Assembly (NCBI RefSeq): GCF_000006945.2
Contig: NC_003197.2
Location: 496,001 to 560,000, forward strand
DNA length: 64,000 nt
DNA from: Salmonella enterica subsp. enterica serovar Typhimurium str. LT2
GTDB taxonomy: Bacteria > Pseudomonadota > Gammaproteobacteria > Enterobacterales > Enterobacteriaceae
Direction of reading: 5' to 3'
Shown here one piece after another: positions 37,705 to 44,909 of the stretch (the stretch's first letter is position 1; every line of letters begins with the position of its first letter). The notes under the pieces were generated by a model. That model searched no databases. It worked only from the letters and a program-made list of their open reading frames with translations, and had not been told where the DNA came from. A program made the position numbers and the translations under genes.

Positions 37705-37728
37705 TACATACATCCATAAATGTATGTA
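37705..37728. promoter_or_regulatory. AcrR operator in the acrA-acrR intergenic region
   Basis: 24-bp imperfect palindrome with outer arms TACATACAT and ATGTATGTA, the same arms as the AcrR site described for E. coli. It lies between the divergent acrA and acrR starts. A minus-strand -10 candidate for acrAB (ATAATATAAAC context) lies at about 37682-37693. Confidence 0.85.
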
Positions 37729-37756
37729 AATCTAACGCCTGTAAATTCACCGACAT

Positions 37757-38410
37757 ATGGCACGAAAAACCAAACAACAAGCGCTGGAGACACGACAACA
37801 CATCCTGGATGTGGCCCTGCGTTTGTTCTCGCAGCAAGGCGTATCGGCAACCTCGCTGGCGGAGATTGCGAACGCTGCTGGCGTGACGCGCGGCGCAATC
37901 TATTGGCATTTCAAAAATAAGTCGGATTTATTCAGTGAGATCTGGGAGCTATCAGAATCCAATATTGGTGAGCTTGAGATTGAGTATCAGGCAAAATTCC
38001 CCGACGATCCACTATCTGTATTAAGAGAAATTTTAGTTCATATTCTTGAAGCTACTGTAACAGAAGAACGACGCCGCTTATTGATGGAGATTATATTCCA
38101 TAAATGTGAGTTTGTCGGAGAAATGGTTGTGGTTCAACAGGCGCAACGTAGCCTTTGTCTGGAAAGTTACGATCGGATTGAACAAACGTTAAAACATTGT
38201 ATTAATGCTAAAATGCTGCCTGAAAATCTGCTGACCCGTCGTGCGGCGATACTGATGCGCAGCTTTATTTCAGGGCTCATGGAAAACTGGTTATTTGCTC
38301 CGCAATCGTTTGATTTAAAAAAAGAAGCTCGCGCCTACGTCACGATCCTGCTGGAGATGTATCAATTGTGTCCGACGCTGCGCGCGTCGACGGTCAACGG
38401 CTCCCCCTGA
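37757..38410 (+). CDS. acrR: TetR-family repressor AcrR
   Basis: Local repressor of acrAB, 217 residues. The N-terminal TetR helix-turn-helix is at about 10-56 (TRQHILDVALRLFSQQG ... AGVTRGAIYWHFKNKSDL), and a helical ligand domain binds drugs and releases the DNA. Frame and length are intact, with no truncation of the sort seen in resistant isolates. The operator is 29 bp upstream of its start, shared with acrAB. Confidence 0.96.
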   Translation: MARKTKQQALETRQHILDVALRLFSQQGVSATSLAEIANAAGVTRGAIYWHFKNKSDLFSEIWELSESNIGELEIEYQAKFPDDPLSVLREILVHILEATVTEERRRLLMEIIFHKCEFVGEMVVVQQAQRSLCLESYDRIEQTLKHCINAKMLPENLLTRRAAILMRSFISGLMENWLFAPQSFDLKKEARAYVTILLEMYQLCPTLRASTVNGSP

Positions 38411-38528
38411 TAATATTCCAGGAAAACTCCTGGACATTTTCTGTGTCGCTATTCTGTTTGTTACAGGCGTGATATTCTTGCGACTCAATTATTTCCGGTC
38501 TGCTTGCCGGTTCAGACACTTCATTCTC

Positions 38529-41500
38529 ATGACTATGTTGCAGCTTTATAAACGTTCACAGCATTTTGTTTTTATTACAATTAGCGTCCTTATTATCCTG
38601 CTGTCCTGTCAGTCTCTGGCATTTGCCCGGGGGCAAACGAATGGCGACCTGCCGTCAAAAGCGGATGTGCAAAACCAGCTGGATACGCTGAATAAGCAAA
38701 AAGATCTCTCCGCCCAGGATAAGCTCGTCCAGCAGGACCTTATTGATACGTTAGCTACGCTGGAGAAAATCGAGCGGGTGAAAGAGGAGACCGTACAGCT
38801 ACGGCAGAAGGTGGCGCAGGCGCCTGAAAAAATGCGTCAGGCGACGGCTGCGTTGAATGCGCTGAGCGACGTCGATAATGATGATGAAATGCGAAAAACG
38901 CTGAGTGCGCTTTCGCTACGTCAGCTTGAGCTGCGCGTGGCGCAGGTACTGGATGATTTGCAAAATTCGCAAAACGATCTTGCCGCTTATAACAGCCAGC
39001 TTGTTTCGCTACAGACCCAGCCTGAGCGCGTGCAAAACGCCATGTATACCGCCTCACAGCAAATACAGCAAATCCGTAACCGTCTTGACGGCAATAACGT
39101 CGGCGAAGCTGCGCTTCGCCCCAGCCAACAGGTGTTATTACAGGCACAACAGGCGCTGCTTAATGCGCAGATCGACCAGCAACGCAAGAGTCTTGAAGGA
39201 AATACCGTTTTGCAGGACACCCTGCAAAAACAGCGGGATTACGTGACGGCCAACAGTAATCGCCTTGAACATCAGCTTCAACTTTTACAGGAGGCGGTCA
39301 ACAGTAAACGACTTACGCTAACGGAAAAAACGGCCCAGGAGGCCATTTCGCCGGACGAAACGGCGCGTATCCAGGCAAACCCGCTGGTAAAACAGGAACT
39401 GGATATTAACCATCAACTCAGCCAGCGTCTGATTGTCGCGACCGAAAACGGCAATATGTTGATGCAGCAAAACATTAAAGTAAAAAACTGGCTCGATCGC
39501 GCGCTGCAGTCGGAAAGAAATATCAAAGAACAGATTGCCGTCTTAAAAGGCAGCCTGTTGCTGTCGCGTATTCTTTATCAACAGCAGCAAACTCTGCCCT
39601 CCGCCGACGAACTCGAAGATATGACCAACCGCATTGCGGATTTGCGTCTGGAGCAGTTTGAAATCAACCAGCAGCGTGATGCCTTATTCCAAAGCGATGC
39701 CTTTGTCGACAAGCTGGAGGAGGGGCATACCAGCGAGGTGAATGATGAAGTTCATGATGCGTTGCTTCAGGTGGTGGAGATGCGCCGTGAGCTATTGGAT
39801 CAGCTAAATAAACAGTTGGGTAACCAGCTGATGATGGCGATTAACCTGCAAGTTAACCAGCAGCAGTTGATGAGCGTCTCGAAAAATCTGAAAGCCATTT
39901 TGACGCAGCAGATTTTTTGGGTGAACAGTAACCGCCCTATGGACTGGGACTGGCTTAAAGCGTTCCCCCAAACGTTAAAAGAGCAATTCAGCGCCATGAA
40001 AATCACGGTGAACTGGCAAAAAGCCTGGCCCGCGGTATTTATTGCTTTTTTGGCCGGGTTGCCGCTCTTGCTCATCGCCGGTTTAATCCGCTGGCGTCTG
40101 AAATGGTTAAAAGCGTATCAACAGAAGCTGGCCGCCGCCGTGGGATCGCTGCGTAACGATAGTCAGCTCAATACGCCAAAAGCTATTCTGATCGATCTGA
40201 TCCGCGCGCTGCCGGTGTGCCTGATTATCCTCGCGCTTGGACTGATCCTGCTGACCATGCAGCTAAATATCAGCGATCTGCTCTGGGCCTTTAGTAAAAA
40301 GCTCGCGATGTTCTGGCTGGTCTTTGGGCTGTGCTGGAAGGTGCTGGAAAAAGAGGGCGTGGCGATACGCCATTTTGGTATGCCGGCGCAGTTGACCAGC
40401 CACTGGCGTCGCCAGATTGTACGCATTAGCCTCGCATTGCTGCCGCTGCACTTTTGGTCTGTGGTGGCGGAGTTGTCGCCGCTGAATCTGATGGATGACG
40501 TGCTGGGGCAGGCGGTTATTTTCCTCAATCTGCTGGTCATAACATTGCTGGTGTGGCCACTGTGCCGGGAAAGCTGGCGCGATAAAGAATCTCACGGCAT
40601 TCGACTGGTGACCGTGACGATTCTTTCCATTATTCCAGTGGCGTTAATGGTATTAACGGCGACCGGCTATTTCTATACCACCCTGCGCCTGGCGGGGCGC
40701 TGGATTGAAACCGTCTATCTGGTCATTATCTGGAACCTGCTTTATCAAACGGTGCTGCGCGGGTTAAGTGTAGCGGCGCGCCGGATTGCCTGGCGACGCG
40801 CGCTGGCTCGTCGTCAGAACCTGGTAAAAGAGGGTGCGGAAGGCGCGGAGCCACAGGAAGAACCCACCATCGCGCTGGAGCAGATTAACCAGCAAACATT
40901 ACGTATCACGATGCTGCTAATGCTTGCCCTGTTTGGCGTTATGTTCTGGGCGATTTGGTCCGATTTGATCACCGTATTCAGCTATCTTGATAGCATTACG
41001 CTGTGGCACTACAACGGCTCCGAAGCTGGCGCTGCGGTGGTGAAAAGCGTGACGATGGGCAGCTTGCTATTTGCCATTATTGCCGCGATGGTGGCCTGGG
41101 CGCTCATCCGCAACTTACCCGGCCTGCTGGAAGTGCTGGTGCTTTCACGCCTGAATATGCGCCAGGGGGCTTCGTATGCGATCACCACGATCCTTAACTA
41201 CGTCATTATCGCTGTTGGCGCGATGACAGTATTCGGATCGCTCGGCGTCTCGTGGGATAAACTCCAGTGGCTGGCGGCGGCGTTGTCGGTGGGTCTCGGC
41301 TTTGGGCTACAGGAGATCTTCGGTAACTTTGTCTCGGGTTTAATCATCCTCTTCGAACGTCCGGTACGCATTGGCGATACGGTAACGATCGGCACCTACT
41401 CCGGCACGGTCAGTAAGATTCGTATTCGCGCCACCACTATTACCGATTTTGATCGTAAAGAAGTGATCATTCCGAACAAAGCGTTCGTAACGGAGCGGCT

Positions 41501-41891
41501 AATTAACTGGTCCCTCTCCGATACCACGACACGTCTGGTGATCCGGCTTGGCGTGGCTTATGGCTCGGATCTGGAGAAAGTGAAAAGAGTCTTGCTACAG
41601 GCGGCGATGGAGCATCCGAAGGTGATGCACGATCCGGAACCTGCCGTATTCTTCACCACCTTTGGCGCCAGCACTCTGGATCATGAACTGCGTCTGTACG
41701 TGCGTGAATTGCGCGATCGTAGCCATACGGTGGATGAACTGAACCGCGCGATCGATCGACTGTGCCGTGAAAATGATATCAATATCGCCTTTAACCAGCT
41801 TGAGGTGCATCTGCATAACGCGAAGGGCGACGAAGTCACTGAAGTGAAGCGCGATCTCAACGGCGGCGATCTGGCACCTACGGCAAGCTAA
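38529..41891 (+). CDS. mscK: Mechanosensitive channel MscK (KefA)
   Basis: Potassium-dependent mechanosensitive channel protecting against hypo-osmotic shock. The start MTMLQLYKRSQHF gives 1120 residues. It has a signal peptide (to about SLAFA), a long coiled-coil periplasmic domain with many Gln/Leu heptads (about 40-480), multiple membrane helices (about 490-900), and the C-terminal MscS-like pore and beta domain. Pore and beta-domain segments AALSVGLGFGLQEIFGNFVSG and FERPVRIGDTVTIG are clear. In-frame upstream codons (38469) are not supported. Confidence 0.95.
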   Translation: MTMLQLYKRSQHFVFITISVLIILLSCQSLAFARGQTNGDLPSKADVQNQLDTLNKQKDLSAQDKLVQQDLIDTLATLEKIERVKEETVQLRQKVAQAPEKMRQATAALNALSDVDNDDEMRKTLSALSLRQLELRVAQVLDDLQNSQNDLAAYNSQLVSLQTQPERVQNAMYTASQQIQQIRNRLDGNNVGEAALRPSQQVLLQAQQALLNAQIDQQRKSLEGNTVLQDTLQKQRDYVTANSNRLEHQLQLLQEAVNSKRLTLTEKTAQEAISPDETARIQANPLVKQELDINHQLSQRLIVATENGNMLMQQNIKVKNWLDRALQSERNIKEQIAVLKGSLLLSRILYQQQQTLPSADELEDMTNRIADLRLEQFEINQQRDALFQSDAFVDKLEEGHTSEVNDEVHDALLQVVEMRRELLDQLNKQLGNQLMMAINLQVNQQQLMSVSKNLKAILTQQIFWVNSNRPMDWDWLKAFPQTLKEQFSAMKITVNWQKAWPAVFIAFLAGLPLLLIAGLIRWRLKWLKAYQQKLAAAVGSLRNDSQLNTPKAILIDLIRALPVCLIILALGLILLTMQLNISDLLWAFSKKLAMFWLVFGLCWKVLEKEGVAIRHFGMPAQLTSHWRRQIVRISLALLPLHFWSVVAELSPLNLMDDVLGQAVIFLNLLVITLLVWPLCRESWRDKESHGIRLVTVTILSIIPVALMVLTATGYFYTTLRLAGRWIETVYLVIIWNLLYQTVLRGLSVAARRIAWRRALARRQNLVKEGAEGAEPQEEPTIALEQINQQTLRITMLLMLALFGVMFWAIWSDLITVFSYLDSITLWHYNGSEAGAAVVKSVTMGSLLFAIIAAMVAWALIRNLPGLLEVLVLSRLNMRQGASYAITTILNYVIIAVGAMTVFGSLGVSWDKLQWLAAALSVGLGFGLQEIFGNFVSGLIILFERPVRIGDTVTIGTYSGTVSKIRIRATTITDFDRKEVIIPNKAFVTERLINWSLSDTTTRLVIRLGVAYGSDLEKVKRVLLQAAMEHPKVMHDPEPAVFFTTFGASTLDHELRLYVRELRDRSHTVDELNRAIDRLCRENDINIAFNQLEVHLHNAKGDEVTEVKRDLNGGDLAPTAS

Positions 41892-41901
41892 AAGGCGGTG
41901 G

Positions 41902-41928
41902 GCCGCGCGCTTTATGAGTGCGCGCGGC
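41902..41928. terminator. GC-rich hairpin between convergent mscK and rpn
   Basis: 9-bp stem GCCGCGCGC / GCGCGCGGC with a 9-nt loop, immediately before the rpn stop. No T-run on either side, so it may act only as a 3' end stabiliser. Confidence 0.45.
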
Positions 41929-41932
41929 GCCG

Positions 41933-42142
41933 CTAATGCGAAAGCGTAGAAAGCTCTTCCGGCGTAATGCCGGTGACGCTGGCGATGAGCCCGGGTTCCA
42001 GCCCGTTGGCAAGCATTTTGCGGGCAATAGCGCGCGCTTCGGCCTCACGGCCTTGTGCTAACCCTTGCTCAAGGCCTTTTTGCAGGCCCTTTTGCAACCC
42101 TTCCGTTCGGCCTTTTTCTTCCAGCCATTCCGCTATTGTCAT
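41933..42142 (-). CDS. Candidate intragenic small protein RpnS (C-terminal 69 residues of rpn)
   Basis: In-frame ATG at 42140-42142 (MTIAEWLEEKGRTEGLQ) is preceded on the minus strand by AAGGA with a 7-nt spacer, a near-ideal ribosome-binding site inside a coding region. The product would be 69 residues: the tetrapeptide repeat region plus the helical C-terminal domain, without the nuclease core. Other Rpn loci were reported to make such short forms that inhibit the full-length toxic nuclease. Expression here is inferred only. Confidence 0.45.
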   Translation of the reverse strand: MTIAEWLEEKGRTEGLQKGLQKGLEQGLAQGREAEARAIARKMLANGLEPGLIASVTGITPEELSTLSH

Positions 42143-42868
42143 CAGTTGTTCCTTATACTGCGGCGCGCCCTGCGCCAGTTGACGAATTAGCGCCCCGGGT
42201 TCTGCGGCGTTTCCTGCTTTCAACATATAGTTGATCAGCACACTGAGCTGCGCGTCCGTCAAATGATCCTGCGTTAAAAGCGTGATAAGGGGGTCGAGCA
42301 GTTCGCTTAAATCGCGTTGACGAATATGTTTTTGCAGGAGCTCTAACATCGCTATCCGCCGATGCTGCAAAAGCTGATTATCCGGCATTGTCGTCAGGTC
42401 GACCAGCGCAAAATCGCGGCTGTATAAGGCCTTCGCCATATCCGGTTTCACAAACATATTATGCCAGTTAAGGCTATAGGGCCACGGGCTTTCCGGACCG
42501 TGATAAAAAAGGATTGGTACCACCAGCGGCAAGGTATCATGACCGGCATCCAGATGACGCTGCATGGCGGCAATGGCGTAACGCATCAGGCGAAAAGCCA
42601 TCAGCCGGTCTGATTTGCTCTGATGTTCAATGAGCGCGTAAACATACCCGGGGCCGTGTTGGGTATGCAGAGAGTAGAGAATATCTGAATAGCGGCTGCG
42701 TAAATTGTCTTCAACAAAACTCCCCGACTCCAGCTTCAGTGAATCCAGATCGCAGATTGCAAGAAAGTCTTCTGGCATGTGGATAGCCAGAAAGTCGCGG
42801 GCGACCTCTTTTTGCATCAGCATCTGTCGAAATACCGCATCGTGCGGCGTGGTGGGTAGACGTTCCAT
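41933..42868 (-). CDS. Rpn-family PD-(D/E)XK nuclease (recombination-promoting nuclease / YhgA-like)
   Basis: Protein of 311 residues starting MERLPTTPHDAVFRQ, with SD AAAGGA. Although often labelled putative transposase, this family consists of DNA nucleases. The core is visible: TPHDAVFRQML at the N-terminus, catalytic Asp62 in RSRYSDILY and the E81-H82-Q83 triplet in YALIEHQSK, then PILFYHGPESPWPY. The C-terminal third has tandem KGLQ/KGLE/QGLA tetrapeptides (about 259-273) and a short helical end domain (MLANGLEPGLIASVTGITPEEL). A strong internal start at codon 243 may yield a separate C-terminal protein. It lies 69 bp downstream of rsmS in the same direction. I do not expect it at this place in E. 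coli K-12, so insertion is likely. Confidence 0.9.
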   Translation of the reverse strand: MERLPTTPHDAVFRQMLMQKEVARDFLAIHMPEDFLAICDLDSLKLESGSFVEDNLRSRYSDILYSLHTQHGPGYVYALIEHQSKSDRLMAFRLMRYAIAAMQRHLDAGHDTLPLVVPILFYHGPESPWPYSLNWHNMFVKPDMAKALYSRDFALVDLTTMPDNQLLQHRRIAMLELLQKHIRQRDLSELLDPLITLLTQDHLTDAQLSVLINYMLKAGNAAEPGALIRQLAQGAPQYKEQLMTIAEWLEEKGRTEGLQKGLQKGLEQGLAQGREAEARAIARKMLANGLEPGLIASVTGITPEELSTLSH

Positions 42869-42937
42869 GCCCCGTCCTTTGTTGCCTGACTGTAGCGACC
42901 ACTCTGTCAGCGACAACGAGGACAAACCAGCGGGCAA

Positions 42938-43105
42938 TTACTCTGTTTGCGAGTCGTCTTCCGTACTTTTTAACTTGTTTTCATAATCACGCATAACTAT
43001 TTCCAGCGCGCGTAGCACCGTTCGTGCCGGTAAGCGATTCTCTTCAAGCAGCACAATTAAATCCACGGCCAGTTTGACTTCATCAGGGGCATTTTCAAGC
43101 GACAT
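42938..43105 (-). CDS. rsmS: Small protein RsmS (YbaM, DUF2496)
   Basis: 55-residue protein, start MSLENAPDEVKLAVDLIVLL, ending STEDDSQTE. It is preceded by GGAGAAAG and starts 13 bp after the priC stop, so the two are co-transcribed. The E. coli homologue is 53 residues and was named a pleiotropic regulator of exoenzyme virulence traits in Pectobacterium (RsmS). Its biochemical role is not established. The C-terminal acidic tail differs from the E. coli form I recall. Confidence 0.88.
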   Translation of the reverse strand: MSLENAPDEVKLAVDLIVLLEENRLPARTVLRALEIVMRDYENKLKSTEDDSQTE

Positions 43106-43118
43106 ACTTTCTCCAGGG

Positions 43119-43646
43119 TTAGCGGGTTAAACGCGCCAGTACGTTTTCTATTTTCTCCAGCGCATGTCGGCAACGCGCCAGCCGTCCTTCATAGATCTCG
43201 ACTTCCTTTTGCAGCGTTTGTTGTTCGACAAGGCCGGTCGCCTGCGCCAGACGAATTTTGCGCTCCTGTGTCATCGCCAGTAGTCGACGTTCAAACTCCT
43301 GATGCTGTATTCGTCTGCGCTGCCAACGGCCAAGCCCTGGCGCGGCGGCGTCCCACTGGCGCAGCGACCAGGCGGCGGTTTCACGCGATATCGCCTCCAG
43401 TTGCGAAGCCAGATGTTCCGCCAGCCAGGCGACTTGCGGCAGTTGCTCATGTTTTACCGCCTGACGCAACGCGACGAGATTGGCGCCTGCCTCTTCCAGA
43501 TATCCCTGCAACAGAGTACTGCGGGTACGGAAAAGGTGTCGGTCAAAGCGCGCGCTTAACGTCGCATGTTGCGCCAGCGGCGCGCAGCGTTGGCGTAGCG
43601 TCGCCAGCCTCTCTTCCAGCGTCTGTAACAGCATAGCGGTTTTCAA
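43119..43646 (-). CDS. priC: Primosomal replication protein PriC
   Basis: Helps reload DnaB helicase at stalled forks with SSB and Rep or PriA. It has 175 residues, the family length, and is highly helical and Arg/Gln rich (LEERLATLRQRCAPLAQ, FDRHLFRTRSTLLQ, ending CRHALEKIENVLARLTR). Upstream and divergent is ybaN. Downstream rsmS follows at 13 bp and rpn further on. Confidence 0.95.
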   Translation of the reverse strand: MKTAMLLQTLEERLATLRQRCAPLAQHATLSARFDRHLFRTRSTLLQGYLEEAGANLVALRQAVKHEQLPQVAWLAEHLASQLEAISRETAAWSLRQWDAAAPGLGRWQRRRIQHQEFERRLLAMTQERKIRLAQATGLVEQQTLQKEVEIYEGRLARCRHALEKIENVLARLTR

Positions 43647-43714
43647 TTCAACACCCCGATGAAAATAAGACAGGCTGTGCTACAGTAGCCTTCTGTTTGA
43701 TAACGATTCGCATT

Positions 43715-44092
43715 ATGCAACGTACTATTTTAATCATCATTGGCTGGCTGGCGGTAGTATTAGGGACATTGGGCGTGGTTTTGCCCCTGTTGCCGACTAC
43801 GCCGTTCATTTTACTGGCGGCCTGGTGTTTCGCCCGCTCGTCGCCTCGTTTCCATGCCTGGTTGTTATACCGCTCATGGTTTGGCGGTTATCTGCGCCAC
43901 TGGCAGCGCTATCGGGCCATGCCGCCGGGAGCGAAACCGCGAGCGATCGCGTTGATATTGCTGACCTTTGGTATTTCGCTGTGGCTGGTGAATATGATGT
44001 GGGTGCGGGTGCTGCTGTTGGTTATTTTGGCCTGTCTGCTGATTTTTATGTGGCGGATACCGGTGATTGATGAAAAGCAACAAAAGCGCTGA
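43715..44092 (+). CDS. ybaN: DUF454 inner membrane protein YbaN
   Basis: 125-residue membrane protein starting MQRTILIIIGWLAVVLG. The six preceding in-frame codons are not supported. It has three to four hydrophobic segments with the family motif LPTTPFILLAAWCFARSSPRFHAWL, and a C-terminal end IPVIDEKQQKR. Function unknown. Its position beside priC and apt is conserved in enterics. Confidence 0.92.
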   Translation: MQRTILIIIGWLAVVLGTLGVVLPLLPTTPFILLAAWCFARSSPRFHAWLLYRSWFGGYLRHWQRYRAMPPGAKPRAIALILLTFGISLWLVNMMWVRVLLLVILACLLIFMWRIPVIDEKQQKR

Positions 44093-44244
44093 AGCACACG
44101 AATCGCTGTTGCAATTGTCGTTCACAGCCAGTAAATTCGACCGTTTTCGAGCACAGGCGCAGGCGGTCAAAGAGTAACCGAGCGTTACCCCTGACCGAAA
44201 AGTATTGCGCCGTGAGTAACACCGTACTTAGCAGGCATATATCC

Positions 44245-44796
44245 ATGACCGCGACTGCACAGCAGCTTGAGTTTCTCAAAAACAGCATCAAAAGCATTCA
44301 GGATTACCCGAAACCGGGCATTCTTTTCCGTGATGTCACCAGCTTACTGGAAGACCCGAAAGCCTACGCGCTCAGTATTGAATTGTTGGTTGAGCGTTAT
44401 AAAAATGCGGGTATCACCAAAGTGGTCGGCACCGAAGCGCGTGGCTTCCTGTTTGGCGCGCCGGTTGCGCTTGGGCTGGGCGTTGGTTTTGTTCCGGTAC
44501 GTAAACCGCGCAAATTACCGCGTGAAACTATTGCCGAGACCTATGAATTAGAGTACGGCACCGATCAGCTGGAAATTCATGTCGACGCGATTAAACCTGG
44601 CGACAACGTGCTGGTCGTGGACGATCTGCTGGCGACTGGCGGCACCATTGAGGCGACCGTGAAGCTGATCCGTCGTCTGGGCGGGAAAGTCACCGATGCG
44701 GCGTTCATCATCAATTTGTTCGATCTGGGCGGCGAGCAGCGTCTGGAAAAGCAGGGGATTACCTGTTATAGCCTGGTGCCGTTTCCAGGGCATTGA
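44245..44796 (+). CDS. apt: Adenine phosphoribosyltransferase
   Basis: Purine salvage enzyme making AMP from adenine and PRPP. The start MTATAQQLEFLKNS gives 183 residues. A further in-frame start 11 codons upstream (44212) is not favoured. PRPP-binding motif VLVVDDLLATGGT is at about 122-134. The flexible loop reads RKPRKLPRET, where I recall RKPGKLPRET in E. coli. An apt-dnaX intercistronic hairpin follows. Confidence 0.96.
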   Translation: MTATAQQLEFLKNSIKSIQDYPKPGILFRDVTSLLEDPKAYALSIELLVERYKNAGITKVVGTEARGFLFGAPVALGLGVGFVPVRKPRKLPRETIAETYELEYGTDQLEIHVDAIKPGDNVLVVDDLLATGGTIEATVKLIRRLGGKVTDAAFIINLFDLGGEQRLEKQGITCYSLVPFPGH

Positions 44797-44831
44797 TTCA
44801 GGCTATTCGCACTGCTATTTTAGCCAGAGAG

Positions 44832-44858
44832 ACAACCTCGCTGTATCGGCGAGGTTGT
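44832..44858 (+). terminator. Hairpin between apt and dnaX
   Basis: Perfect 10-bp stem ACAACCTCGC / GCGAGGTTGT with a 7-nt loop. Only a weak T-tail (GTTAGC) follows, so partial read-through into dnaX is plausible. Confidence 0.55.
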
Positions 44859-44909
44859 GTTAGCATTACCCTTCTATGAATCCACCTTCCAGCGTTTCAG
44901 AGCCTGCCA

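Noticed and set aside
41933..42868. Reading the rpn gene as a transposase of a mobile element
   Set aside because: No terminal inverted repeats or target duplication are visible around it, and the protein has the PD-(D/E)XK Rpn nuclease pattern, not a DDE or HUH transposase.
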